Shown here piece after piece: positions 34,510 to 45,860 of a DNA stretch of 64,000 nt. The translations under genes were made by a program, and so were the position numbers. Below the pieces are notes generated by a model. The model did not search any database, was not told where the DNA came from, and saw nothing but the letters and a program-made list of their open reading frames with translations. The first letter of the stretch is position 1. The number at the start of each line of letters is the position of its first letter. The stretch comes from Monocercomonoides exilis (lineage: Eukaryota; Preaxostyla; Oxymonadida; Polymastigidae), in contig LSRY02000060.1 in NCBI GenBank assembly GCA_001643675.2, forward strand, positions 85,001-149,000. The letters run 5' to 3'.

Positions 34510-37186
34510 AAACTGCACCACTCATTGCCCATCCTCAAGAGAAAGACCAAAGAAGGTCGCTTTTTTGAGTTGCTCCTTCACAGCTTCAGCCCCAACAGCA
34601 CTCCCGGAAGCCGCACAATGTGGAACAAATTCAACCGCCCTTCTTTCTTCTCTTTCACCAACTGCACAATCAAAACATGCAGCTTTAGCACAAACTATTC
34701 CCACGTCACCTTCGATGCTGTGTAAAACTCATACTCCAAGTTGACCGATGCCATCTTGCCGCCTTCTCAATCACATAATTCAAAGACTGCAGAGCAGGAT
34801 TTTGCAGGTTAGCTTCATCACAAACATCCGGAAGCTGCTTCTTCTCTGAAGTTATTCAGCAGAAACCACAGAAACACATACGCTTCCGCATCCCTTTTCT
34901 CCTGCTGCATCTCCTCAAACAACCAAAAGACACTTATATCTCTTCTCCGACACCTCTTCTACCACAATTCAATTATCAGGAAAACTCCAATTCTCCTCCG
35001 GTTTACTCCTTCTGCACGAATTCCCCAAACAGTTCCATCTCTGCAAAGTCCTAACGGAACAGTTCTTCCCCACACATCCTCGCACACATCACCGCCTAGT
35101 TATTCTTTTGCACCGCTTGCTTCTTCCCCAGTTACATGAACACAAATTCACCAAACCCCTATCTCTGCACGCCCATCCCCATTCAAAGATCTGCTGAAAT
35201 AAAGTCTCCGCATTACCCCCGGATCCTCGACAGCTTCCATATTAGCTAAGACTGCAGACCTATCTTCAGCAACTTCAACAAACGTTTCATCTTCACAGAC
35301 GACCGCCGCGAGTGTGGCACCCGAAGCACACGTGCTGATTTTCACGTTTCTTGTTCCAGCGACACAGACGCTGCACTCATCTGTCACTCCCACGCCATCG
35401 ACACAGCCTGCAAAGGCACCCTTCCTGCCCAGACACCCCTACCCTCAATCCACCAGGAGATGTAATAGATCACTCCGATTCTTCCCTGTCTCTGCTTTCT
35501 GTCGTCTGCTCAAGAAGCATGAACGGGCACAACACAACGTTCGCACTCCATTTACCTTTCTTTACCACTGTTGGAACCACAGTTTTCATCCAATCATCCC
35601 GCTCCCTCTCTTCGGATCGTTGTGCTGAAACAGCGGAATCCTATTCACTGCGCTTACATCTCTTTCTTCTGCCTTTTCCACCTCCTCTGCCTCCTCGTAT
35701 TCTCAGCCGAAACTTCTATTACTCATCCTCCTCCTTTCTCCATCCATCTCTCTCACCCCTTTCTCCTCTGCCATTCCTTCCCTACTCCCTCCAAAGTCCA
35801 CTTGCACCTCACGCTCTTCCAGCTCCCTAACCTGAACAACCAGCCGCTCCACCTTCTCTTCATACGACGCCTTCATTTTCTTCTGCTCCTGCTTCTTTTG
35901 TGCAAGCGCCGTCTGCTGCTTCTCAATCACCTCCTTGAACAGCGCCTTCTGCTCGCTTATCGTCTGCTCCTGCACTTTCGACAGCTCCATCAGCATCTTC
36001 GTTTCCTTCTCCATCTTGTTCATCTTCTGCCTCACACTTGCATCCACTCCTCCTTCACCACCACTGACACCAATACCACCATTGGCCCCGCACTGTTCTT
36101 CTCTGATCTCTCGCTGATCAATGATCTCGTTCCCTCGCTTCCGCATCCTCCGTCTCCTCCTCCATCACCACTATTTGCCTCTCTCTCTGCACTCGCCAGG
36201 CTCTCCACTTTCACAGAAAGCTCCTTCAAGCTTGGATTCGGGCCAAGCATCACAGCGCTGCCACCACAATGCTCGCTTCAAACTTCTCTTTGTGCTTTTT
36301 ACACAGCCCAACAGCGGAATCAACGAAGCATTAGACAGAATTTTTCGTCCACATACAGACATTAACAAAGAAGATGTCGCAAGGGAAACTTCAATTTCCT
36401 GCATCGACCTCTTGCTGTACCAACTCACCACCACGCCCTGCTGCGCGCATCGATTCTTCACTTCTCAATCCTCATATAAATCAGTTCCACCTTCTCCTTC
36501 ATCGTCACCAGCTGCTCCTTCACTTCCTTCACCTGCATCACCTCTGAGTTGTGCTTCTCGCTCAGCTCCGGAATCTTCCTCTGATCCATCCAGATGATAT
36601 TGGCCTTCTCCTTCATCTGCTCTGTCAGCCCGCTCATCCGCTTCGCCTCCTTTTCCTTTTCCAACTTCTTCTTCTTCTTTTCTTTCTTCCAGCAAATTCA
36701 GCACTATCGCTGCAGGCGACAGAACCACATCTTTCATCATCAGCCCCTCTGCCCCACAGCCTCCAGCGCCTTTTCCGCAAACTCTCCTGCTTCATTCGCT
36801 GCAACCATTCACCTCCTCATTTTGTTGCACAGCTTCATCACTCCGCATGTCTCGACTGCTTCTATCGGTTCTCCAGCCATTCAATGACCAATGAAGCCAG
36901 GGATGGACAGGAGTATTGCAGATTGGCAGAAACGCATCCACATCAACCGCTGTTAATAACAGCTTCTTCGACGACTTCTTTCTCGGTAAATCCTCAAGTG
37001 ACGGGAGCAAAGCTACAAGAAGAATGAAAAGCATCAAACATTGAACGGACATTGCATGTTCTGTACAGCAGAGCACAGCAAGCCAATATTGAAACCTTGC
37101 AGCGTGTGCAACATCAGCAGCGACAGGAGCAGTGACAGCTTCATAACCATGCAGCTTTTGCAGCTCAGCTGCTTTCTTCACAACTA
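34510..37186 (-). pseudogene. Coiled-coil protein gene relic, left part
   Basis: Multiple minus-strand fragments in shifting frames have clear protein character: KEKANIIWMDQRKIPELSEK (about 36590), MEKETKMLMELSKVQEQTIS (about 36000), EEMQQEKRDAEAYVFLWFLL (about 34900), and KAAELQKLHGYEAVTAP at the right edge (37130-37180). GC is higher than in neighbouring intergenic DNA. Many stops and frameshifts show it is dead. The right edge is cut by the transposon at 37187, and the same frame resumes at 39206. The parent protein is not recognised; it was probably large, helical and coiled-coil. Confidence 0.5.
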
Positions 37187-39203
37187 GGTTAGTGTTTTTA
37201 TTGGCACCATTTTTTTATTGGCACCAAATTTTTGAAGTGATAAAATTCAAAAAACACAGACTCAATTAGCAAAAATAAACAAAACTTGGGTCAAATATTC
37301 TTCGAATTTTTCTTTTTCCAGAACTTTGATCTGTAGAATTTTCTTCTTCGATATTTTCCAAATCATCATGCAAAATTCTTCTAAAAACTCTTTTCTTCTT
37401 TGACTTAATTGGAAGAGTATCTTCGATGTTTTCTGTTTCTTCTTCGGCTTCGGAACATTTCGCACTTGTTCGAATAAATATATCTTCTTCCCACTTTTCT
37501 AAGAAATCCTCATTTGTGAGCAGTTTTCCGTAAAAATCAAAACGATTTGAATAAGTGGGCAAAGGAAATGAAGAGTGTTTGGGCAATTTACGTAAAACTG
37601 GTCCTGACGATCTGAACAAAACACCACTTGCATCAAATGCATTCTTTATTACTGATGGTGCGAATGCAGAGTGAAGAGCTTGAGGAAGGATGTCTGCCAA
37701 AGCCTTTCTGTTGGAAGAAGCTGTTGAAGATTGAGGGATTTCTATTGATGAATTTAAAACCGATTTAAGAACGGCAAAAACACCTCTATCGAGAGGTTGT
37801 GAAATATGTGTTGTGTGAGGAACAAATGTGATGACATCCACATTCGATTCCATAAATTTTCTCCAAATTATAGGGTTTGCACGAGAGCTGTGCGAATCGA
37901 CGAATAGCAAACATCTCTCTTCCGTCAATTTCATCCTTTTCTTTCTTTCTAATATTTCTGGAAGAAGAACACGCAAAGAGTATCTTTCGAAGAGAGAAAA
38001 GTTCATCCAACCGTTTGTATTGCTCCACACATCAAGCGAAGGAGACAGCAGAGGTGTTAACTCTTCCGGAACATTGGAACTTGGCCAAAGCACAATTGTG
38101 GGTAAAGAAAAGCCATCCGATGCAACAGCAGCTACAAGCGTCGCGTTTCGCACCCTCGAAGGAGCAAGGCAATAGGCTGAAGGAGACTCTGAGGATGTTG
38201 CAACAAGTTTTTGTGAATTTTCGGATAATCTTAGTGATGTTTCGTCTACATTAAAGATTAACTCCCTTCGGTATTTATATTTTGAATGCAAATCATCAAG
38301 CATTTCGTACCAAGGCTTTAAAACGTCCTGACAAGATGCGGCAAGACGTTTTGAATCCAAAATTTTTGGCTTTTGTAATTTCAATTCGGGCTGATTTCGC
38401 AAGAAGGAATAAGCAGCTGATTTTGAAATTTCTTTTTTTGGTGAAGCATCTTCGAAAATCTCTGAATCTTCATCTTCAATCGCATTTTCAATCTTAATAG
38501 AATCAAATAAATATAAAAGAAAAATATTTTGCAAACCAATTCTTTTGTTTTTTTCACTGTAAGATTTGTTCCACACTTTGCTTCAATTTTAATAACGTCT
38601 GTAACAATTTCCTTTTTTTCTTTACGCAGCAATGACGGTCTTCCCACTTTGGCAACATCCCTTTCACTTTTCACAGCCTTCACTGCATGGATGAGTGTTT
38701 TTTTTGTAAATTCACCGAAGTTGGTTGCATCCACAAGCCTGGCTTTTCCGTCGATTAGAATTCGCGCCATCCTCTCTAGTCTATTTTCATAAATGCGATA
38801 GTCAATTGATGCCATTTCTGCTTGCATTTTTCTTTTTCCTTCTTCAGCTTTTTTTTTGATCATAAAAAAATCAATCAATTTTTTGGGTAATGATCAAAAA
38901 AAAAGTCCATTTTAAGCAGCCAGAAGACATTTCAAGTTTTGATATATGAAGTATTTACTCTTAAAAATTTTTGTTTATTCAATTTGTTTTTAAAAAGAAT
39001 TTGTCATGTTTTTTTCATACGATAATTTCACTAACATATTTAACTGTTGCCCCGAAATTAAATAAGCACATCTGTTAATCCAATGACGATAAAAACAATT
39101 GTTTGTACACATAATATTTGTTCCCAATATCAAATTATATCTTTCACAAAGAAATAGAAAAAAGGTGCCAATAAAAAAAAAGGTGCCAATAAAAACACTA
39201 ACC
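37187..39203 (-). mobile_element. DDE_1 DNA transposon, well-preserved copy
   Basis: The left end begins GGTTAGTGTTTTTATTGGCA and the right end is its inverse. In both ends the box TTTTTATTGGCACC is repeated after a T run. TA flanks both ends (37185-37186 and 39204-39205). Length 2017 bp. It carries one transposase gene on the minus strand with an uninterrupted spliced frame, so it could be autonomous. It is inserted in a coding relic whose frame is continuous across the empty site. Confidence 0.9.
37266..38863 (-). CDS. DDE_1 transposase (intact)
   Basis: Two exons: 38863-38537 and 38492-37266, with a 44-nt intron (GTTTGC...TTAAG, phase 0). Product about 517 aa. The start is the first ATG (MIKKKAEEGKRKM); the frame is open further upstream without an ATG. 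The N-terminus is basic and helical with a KVGRPSLL motif (helix-turn-helix DNA binding). The DDE domain shows IFNVDETSLRLS, CLLFVDSHSSRANP and PHTTHISQPLDRGVFAVLK, carrying the three acids typical of pogo-type transposases, then LHSAFAPSVIKNAFDASGV. An acidic/basic tail follows with KSKKKRVFRR as a possible nuclear signal. It should bind the element's ends and cut and rejoin DNA at TA. It matches the dead copy at 1974-3679 over its length. All catalytic acids are present. Confidence 0.85.
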
Positions 39204-39205
39204 TA

Positions 39206-39300
39206 TCCTCAGCCGCCTAACGATTTCATTCATCGATGCTGCTTCAAGCGTTAAAGAAGCCTCCACCTTCTAGGCATCCGAAGGGTAAATTGGTAGTACA
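39206..39300 (-). pseudogene. Coiled-coil gene relic, right part
   Basis: Minus-strand frame reading EASLTLEAASMNEIVRRLR up to the TA at 39204-39205. If the transposon is removed with one TA retained, this frame runs directly into VVKKAAELQKLHG at 37184 and below. It is the upstream continuation of the relic at 34510-37186. Confidence 0.6.
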
Positions 39301-40214
39301 GACGAAAATGCTAATAACTGTTCATTCCCTGTAACCTTCTTCTCTTCTCTTATTGGATTACGGAATGGTCAAAAAGATCTGCGTGCTGCTTCACTCGAAG
39401 AAGACGAAAAAGACAAAGGCGCTGAGCGAAGAGACAACTGAATTGCTTCCACTATCGCAAGAAGCTTATTGAAACAACTTAACTCACAAAAATACAACAT
39501 CTTCTATCCCACATACACTTGATCAATGTTCAAATAAGAACGTCAAACATCACAGAAATTTATTTTTTCGATCTGATTGAAAAAAGGAACAGAATTTCTT
39601 TTAGAAGGAAATTGAAATGAGAAGAAAATATGAATAAAATAGAAAATGAAAAGTTGAAAACTATTTAAGATATGATTCATGATTTGATTCAAAACATTAG
39701 ATACCATTTCTGTTAAGAATTTTATATAAAAGTTCATTTAATTTTGAGAAATGACATGTTATTCTTCATTTATTTTTGATTTCATTTCCAATTGCTCAAT
39801 GTTAACAACTTTTTGTATTTCTTTTAATTTCAATGATGAAAGAATAGATGAAAATTTCCTATTTAATAATTTCTTTTCAAAATAATCAAATTAAAACAAG
39901 TTAAAATCTATCTGTTATTTAACATAGGAAAATAATTAATGTGGAGCCTCAATTCAAAAAAATAAAACGTTTATATGAACAGTTGAAATGAAAACAAAGA
40001 AATGTGAACAAAATATTAAGTTGCTACAAAAAACAAGAAAAACAAAATTTAATAACATTGATATGATTTGACAGAGAAAACATTATATGAAATCTGTTTT
40101 ATAGAAACGTAATATTCGGAGATAGGGTAGCAAAACTGAAAAGAATAATACTCAGCAATATATGATGGTAATGGAATGATCAACATTTTTTGATCATTTT
40201 TGATCTTCTTTTCA
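39301..40214. other. Intergenic
   Basis: AT-rich, no supported gene. A short acidic/basic stretch near 39370-39450 may extend the coding relic. Confidence 0.45.
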
Positions 40215-40230
40215 GATCAGTTAAACGTTT

Positions 40231-40254
40231 GCGACTTTTCAAAAAGAATAACCC
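40231..40254 (-). repeat. MITE end, GGGTNATTC family
   Basis: Reverse complement GGGTTATTCTTTTTGAAAAG plus TCGC, ending at 40254 and abutting the Merlin fragment. The other end was not found. Confidence 0.6.
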
Positions 40255-40585
40255 ATATCCTGCTCACATTAGTTAATAAACTTGTTTGATAAATTTGTTT
40301 TCCAATATGTAAAAATAAAAAAATTCGTATAATGATCCTAATTTCCAAATGACCTCTGTTAAATGCTGTTTCAGATAGCAATGAAATACGTTTTGAACAT
40401 TTTTTGCACTTCCATCTTCTTCTGTGTCCAACTTTCTCAACCTTCATGATTGTTCTGCAATTTGCACATAATTTAGGATGAAACACATGCAAAACCTCCA
40501 TTAACCAATTCCATGTTACGTCGTTATCCCTTGAAATATTCAAAATAAAAAATATTTCATCTTTTGTATCATTAATTTTTCTCAT
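40255..40585 (-). pseudogene. Merlin (IS1595/ISXO2-like) transposase, N-terminal part
   Basis: Encodes an N-terminal zinc ribbon of a Merlin-type transposase: LCANCRTIMKVEKVGHRRRW followed by KCKKCSKRISLLSETAF, i.e. a CxxC...CxxC pair, then a helical stretch. Homology stops at the ATAT bordering a MITE-like end at 40254. The catalytic domain is absent here; the complementary half is at 29531-30300. Confidence 0.65.
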
Positions 40586-41034
40586 CTCGTTTCAAAACTG
40601 TTTTTTTTTGATATATTTTCAAAAGAGAATTTTTTATATTTATGTTATTAAATATTGAATTTCGAACTTCATGTGCACAAATTTGATCACACCCATTAAT
40701 TTAAATGTTTCTATTTGAATTTTTATTCACAAAACACATTTTTGAATTTCATATTTTCGACCCTGGATGTATTATATTTATATTTATAAACAGTTAAGTG
40801 TTTGAATTTTTGTATTTTTTGAACTTTTCAATGAATACGTTAAGTTATCATATGCCAAAATATGATTGAAATCTCAGCGAAACTCGATAGAAAGAGAAAA
40901 CTTTGAATTTTGGCAAATATGCAATGACAGTTAGATTGCACAAACGGGAGTAACCGGCTGGTTATCCAAATAATTATTTCAGTTTTCACTCTATTCGTTC
41001 GATTTTTTTGAGTTTTACCATAATTTCTTTTGGA
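40586..41034. other. Intergenic
   Basis: AT-rich, no gene seen. Contains GCTGGTTATCC at about 40959, similar to the GGTTATCC palindrome at 43870-43887. Confidence 0.4.
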
Positions 41035-41617
41035 ATCAATGTTCACGGCAGGGATTCTGCAATGATGTACACAGCAGCTGTAGCAGGCTGGATTCCTCAT
41101 TCGCCTGTTCAACAACGATACGCAAAAAACGCTGTGACTTTCACAGTTGTCTCAACAAGGCTGGGAGAAATGAAGTCGGACTCAACAGACATTGTTGATG
41201 TTTCCTTTATAAGACCAGATGTTTATCATTACATCGTTTTCAACAACGAAAACAACGAGGAAGTTAATTTCAGAAGAGCTGTGCATCAAATAAGAAAAGA
41301 ATTCAAATCAAGAATCAATGTTGAATGCGCAATTTCAAAGGATGCAAAATCAACAAAACAAACACTGAAGGATCATTAACAAAGAAAATGATAGAACAGT
41401 TGTGCACAAAACAATCTTTGTGAAAAGGAAATTGAAGTGGACAGTTGGAAAAAAGCTTATCACAATTAAAAATACTCCTGAATATGAAGAACGAGTTGTG
41501 AAACACTGCAATCAACATATTTGGTGGATAATACGGTCAAGCCTAGTTTTTTTGTCCAATGTGCAAAAATACTGTTTCACTTATAACTTGACAAAATTCT
41601 TTCAGATTTTTAAATAA
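41035..41617 (+). pseudogene. Unidentified gene relic with one frameshift
   Basis: Two consecutive plus-strand frames with coding character. The first (to TAA at 41379) includes VTFTVVSTRLGEMKSDSTDI and DVYHYIVFNNENNEE. The second (about 41380-41617) includes KRKLKWTVGKKLITIKN and RVVKHCNQHIWWI. A one-base shift near 41376 would join them. No ATG begins the first frame before 41063, so an upstream exon may be missing. Not recognised. Confidence 0.35.
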
Positions 41618-42163
41618 ATAGGATTCTCATATCTATTAACATGTATCATTGACGTCACAACACAATGTTTTGTATCTTCAAACGTATTTCAAATAATGAT
41701 CCCATTTTTTTCATATTTTTTTGTTCACAAAAAGTTGATCAAAAGAGAATAATTTTTCTGACAAAATGCCTGAAGTTTGATATTTTTCCCAAAATGTTAA
41801 TAAAGAACACCCAATTAATGTTTCAGTTTTTTTGGAAGAGTTGAGAAAATGAAAAATACAGCGTTGATAAACATAAATGTGAACAAAAAATGAAAACGAT
41901 TTTCGATAATAAGTAAAAGATGAATTCAATTCACACTTTTTTCCAGTCAAAGAACAAATGGGAAGTCACATAGGAAATATCAGACAATACTGAGGTGTTA
42001 ATTATTTAAAACAAAAAATCATTCTCAAGATATTATCCAGATAAATGTGAAATCAATGATAATTGTTTCGAATACCAATGTTCGAGAAGAAAAATAGAAA
42101 AATGGATTTTTGAATTGTGAAAATCCTAATCAATATTCGTTTCCCAATCTTTATTAATATATG
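41618..42163. other. Intergenic
   Basis: No supported gene; AT-rich. Confidence 0.45.
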
Positions 42164-42419
42164 GGTGATTATTTTTGTAATCATAACTTTTTTCGGGGTG
42201 TTGAATATTTAGAATATACATTGTTATTTGCCGAATAATTTTCTTTTAAATATTAAATGTTATTCAATCGTTTTAAAAGTTAATGGTTGATGAAAAATAG
42301 AGACAGAGATGTTTTGTATTGGAGTTGTCACTTTTCTGTGTTCATTAACAAAGATTTAAAACTATGTTGATAAACAGAAATTTTTGTTCAAACAAATATG
42401 ATTTCAAAAATAATCACCC
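42164..42419. repeat. MITE, GGGTGATTATTTTTG ends
   Basis: The left end GGGTGATTATTTTTG (42164) and the right end CAAAAATAATCACCC-like (to 42419) are inverted repeats, flanked by ATAT on both sides (a likely target duplication). 256 bp, no ORF. A related single end is near 42819 (GGGTAATTATTTTTG). Confidence 0.75.
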
Positions 42420-43172
42420 ATATCCACAAATCGAAATTCAAGAAGGAAAAAACAAGATTTTTTAAAAAAATCACACAAATATACACAAAAAATAGAAAAT
42501 AGCTTTTTTTATATCAAGAAATTCTTTTTGAAAATCTTTTAATAAACGAAAAAGGAAATTAAAATTAGATTTCTTTTTTGTTGGTTGTATTAATGAGTCG
42601 AATCCTTTTTAACAAACGAAAAAGTTAATGATATCAATAATCCATTATGATTCAAAAGCCATGAGCTTATGGAAAAAACAAAAACTCAGAAATGTTGTTA
42701 TTTCGATGTTTTGATTTTTGGAAAGTTGAAATGAGTATTGAATAAAAATTTTCAGTTTTAAACTTCAAAAGAAAATTTTTCTTAAGGAACTTTTTTAAAA
42801 AATTTAGACACATATATGGGTAATTATTTTTGTGATGGGGGGAAATATGGACTTTCAAGCTTTTTATGCATGAAGCATGAAAAAATTGTTTCACTAATAA
42901 CATTTTTAAACTTAATTTAATTTCAAAAACAATTTGATTTTCAAATTTGTTAACAGGCATTGTAGAAATCAAAACATTAAGTTTTCCAGCATTTCACTAA
43001 TGTCAAAAAATGGACCCATTTTTTTCAAAGTTTTTGATTACAAAAAGTTCATCTAAGGTGCATTATTTTTCTATGAATACACCTGAAGTCAAATATTATG
43101 TCCCAAATCATATATTTTTCACGGTGTGTATATAAACGCGTTGTTCTTATTCTTTGAATGGTAATATCTTGA
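42420..43172. other. Intergenic with one MITE end
   Basis: No supported gene. Carries a GGGTAATTATTTTTG end near 42819 and short AT-rich ORFs only. Confidence 0.45.
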
Positions 43173-43619
43173 TCATAAGCTCTCTGCATTGCAATAATTG
43201 CAAAACCAAATGTTATAGATAAAAAAAACGAATATTGAATGATCTTTTAATGATGTTTCTATATTATATAAATTTTTTTCTTTTGGTCTGGCAAAGTTCA
43301 ATCCGATTCTTCCATCCAAATAGTCTTGTATTCTTGCTAAATAAGTTTGAGCTGCTTCAGCCACATTATTATTCTTCTTCAGTTTCTGTGATAAATCGAT
43401 TCTGGCTTGCTTCATGTTTGCGTTTCCCTTTTCGCACTTGACATTACGATTATTCAAATACGATGAAGCAGCCAATCGATTCAATCGTACGACACAATTA
43501 TATGGGTAAAATAATTCACAGCAGGTGGTCTTTTTTATTTCGAGAACAAAAAAGTCAAATGAAAGTTTAATTGATTCCTCCTTCCTAATTGGCTCATTTA
43601 ATTTGATGTTATGATACAT
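43173..43619 (-). CDS. Hypothetical 148-aa ORF
   Basis: ATG-started frame (MYHNIKLNEPIRKEESIKLS) beginning 12 nt after the stop of the spliced frame at 43632-44013. The middle has a soluble helical stretch (SQKLKKNNNVAEAAQTYLAR) and the last 30 residues become hydrophobic. Not recognised. It could be a further exon of the upstream gene after a stop mutation. Confidence 0.35.
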   Translation of the reverse strand: MYHNIKLNEPIRKEESIKLSFDFFVLEIKKTTCCELFYPYNCVVRLNRLAASSYLNNRNVKCEKGNANMKQARIDLSQKLKKNNNVAEAAQTYLARIQDYLDGRIGLNFARPKEKNLYNIETSLKDHSIFVFFIYNIWFCNYCNAESL

Positions 43620-43631
43620 TGCAGGACTTGT

Positions 43632-44013
43632 TTAAGTCATATCATAGTAATCATCGGATTCAATTGCTTCATCTTGGAATCCAAGCCTATTACCTATTAT
43701 TACAGCCTTCTCAGTCTCTTTCACATATTCCCACTGGGATTTTGAAATGAAGGCCCAATTCACTACAAAAGCTGTCGCCTCCAGCACCTGCTTCCTTTTT
43801 TCCTGGTTTTCCCAGCTTTCAGGAAAGCTGAGCAAATAAAGCCTGACCTGAAAGAATGAAAGCCGAATAGGTTATCTGGATAACCTGCTGGTTTTGTTCG
43901 TTTTTGAATTCAGACTTTCATTGCCTCTTTTCGCAGTTCCCATAATCGCTCCCATCCCAAATCACCTTGTACCCATTTGTCAAACTGTGTTAGAGATAGT
44001 TCATTTTCTTGAG
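43632..44013 (-). CDS. Unidentified two-exon gene fragment
   Basis: Two coding segments, 44013-43916 and 43847-43632, are joined by a 68-nt intron (GTCTGA...TTTCAG, phase 0). The first starts at an acceptor (ATTTTCAG) and reads LSLTQFDKWVQGDLGWERLW. The second reads FPESWENQEKRKQVLEATAF and ends DEAIESDDYYDMT at TAA. No start exon was found upstream, where a MITE begins at 44101 in the other direction. Amino-acid composition is convincing; no family recognised. It may be truncated. Confidence 0.45.
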
Positions 44014-44100
44014 CTGAAAATTATTCACTCCACCAAACTAAATTCAAACTGCTTATCAAAAGAAAGCCCCTTTCTTATGTGATGTTGTGATCGTCCATGT

Positions 44101-44352
44101 GGGTTATTCTTTTTGAAAAGTCGCAAATGTTAAATATCTGGATTAAATAAAAAAGGAACTTATTTGATCATTTCAGAAAATAAATCCAATGAATTTCTTT
44201 ATTATGCAGTTAATTTCCCAATAAATATGTTAGAATATTCTTTTGTGCAAATTCATAAAGCAAGAAGAATTTATTGCTAAAGAAGACCAAAATAGATTCA
44301 ATTTATTTGACCCAGATATTAATCATTTGCGACTTTTCAAAAAGAATAACTC
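44101..44352. repeat. MITE, GGGTTATTC family
   Basis: Left end GGGTTATTCTTTTTGAAAAG plus TCGCAAATG at 44101; the right end is its inverse ending at 44352 with one mismatch. 252 bp, no coding sequence. Shares ends with the single copies at 30301 and 40254. Confidence 0.8.
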
Positions 44353-44485
44353 TTGTGTTTGTGTTTTCCACAAACTTAATTTAAGTGACCTTCAGAAAAG
44401 AAGAATTTTCTGCAAAAAATATTCTCATGGCGTTTTGAAGTCTGAGAAGAGAGCAAACATAAACTCAAGACATAGTTGAAAGTGC

Positions 44486-44486
<1 letters not shown>

Positions 44487-44530
<44 letters not shown>
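44487..44530. repeat. Poly-A tract (44 nt)
   Basis: Uninterrupted A run. No retroelement body identified next to it. Confidence 0.95.
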
Positions 44531-44532
<2 letters not shown>

Positions 44533-44659
44533 TTTTTCGAATTTTCCACTAATCAGTCAGTGTTTCATCTCATAAACAACTCAAAATCTGCGACAATCAA
44601 TTGCTGCTTTTGTCATTTATTTTCTTCATCATCTTTATTTTGATGCGTCTTCTTTTTAT

Positions 44660-44694
44660 ATCTCTTTCTCTCTTTCTCTTTCTCTCTCTCTCTT

Positions 44695-44739
<45 letters not shown>

Positions 44740-44772
44740 ATCTCTATCTCTATCTCTATATCTATCTCTATC

Positions 44773-44808
<36 letters not shown>

Positions 44809-44835
44809 CTTTCTCTTTCTCTTTCTCTTTCTCTC
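44660..44835. repeat. (CTCTTT)n / (CTATCT)n composite microsatellite
   Basis: CT-rich array passing from TCTCTTT through pure TC to CTATCT and back. The 91-aa Leu/Ser/Tyr ORF over it is an artefact. Confidence 0.9.
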
Positions 44836-45616
44836 TGTTATTTATTATTTATTTTATTAATTATTTTTTTAACTAATATTTATTTATTTATTTTATTTTC
44901 TCTTTCTCTTCAAATTCACAAAAATTTCCACTCGTCCATTACACGATTGTTATTCTTACGCACTTTTTCATCATTGATCACTTTTGTTCTCAACCAAGAT
45001 TATTTTTATATTGCACACGTTATACGATTTTGAATTGAATATAACTTGTTTCTTGTTCAAATTCCAAGATGTTGAACGAAACTGTTAATATTCTTTGGGT
45101 AGCTACAAAAAAATATTGTCTTTATCATAATTAAAAAATGAATGAAACGTATGATGGCTGATAACGATTCTGCTTTGTTAATTGGTTCATTCTGAATAAA
45201 AAAATGAACAAAGATATCAACATCCGGATTTATTAATATTCTGATTTAAAAAAAATTTATTTGTTCTGAAGAGAACAAAACATGGAGTTGATTATGAGAT
45301 AAATATTTGAGATTATAAAATGATTTGAATCTTTGCGTTTTGAAAGTATAATGTTGTCATTCATGACTTGCAGTTCACTATCCAATGCAAATTCTTTTTC
45401 TTTCGTTGAATTAACTTCTCTTCCTTTGCAATAATATCATTGCTTCAATAATCTTTTCTTTTTTGAATAAAACGAAACTTTCTTCACTTGTTGAAGATTT
45501 TGATCGAAAAGGAGTGAATTTTTTTTTCCAATAAGAATTCTTTGAATGAATTCGAGTGAATAGAGAGTCATTCAGATTGTTTGTACCTCGACAGAATCAA
45601 ACTTTGAATTTTAAAA
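44836..45616. other. Intergenic
   Basis: AT-rich, no gene seen. Confidence 0.45.
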
Positions 45617-45860
45617 ATTTCAGACTTTTCCTGTATCTGTGAGAGAACATGGTCTTCTCCACTGAGAGCGCAGGGCTTGTGGCTGATGAGGAGTTAGAGA
45701 GTACCTGAAAAGGTCAGGGGTTCATGGTCTATTGAGACATACATGTCCAAAAAGCTCCAAATGAACCAGTCACTGACCCTTCAATGCTCGATAGTGAGAG
45801 AAATACCAGTAATCTGGAACCGATTCACAGAGAGTGGTCTCAATGGAAAAACTGCAATCA
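45617..45860 (+). ncRNA. Candidate structured RNA (unassigned)
   Basis: A GC-richer island of about 240 nt in very AT-rich DNA with no long ORF. Inverted pairs include GGTTCAT (45719-45725) with ATGAACC (45761-45767), and CCACTGAGA (45659-45667) with TCTCAATGG (45838-45846, one mismatch). TGATGA at 45684-45689 and CTGA at 45705-45708 resemble C and D boxes but are too close to be decisive. Strand is a guess. Confidence 0.2.

Noticed and set aside
45617-45860. U1 or U3 small RNA gene
   Set aside because: The U1 5' splice-site-pairing sequence and U3 boxes are not present in the right order; only scattered short resemblance.
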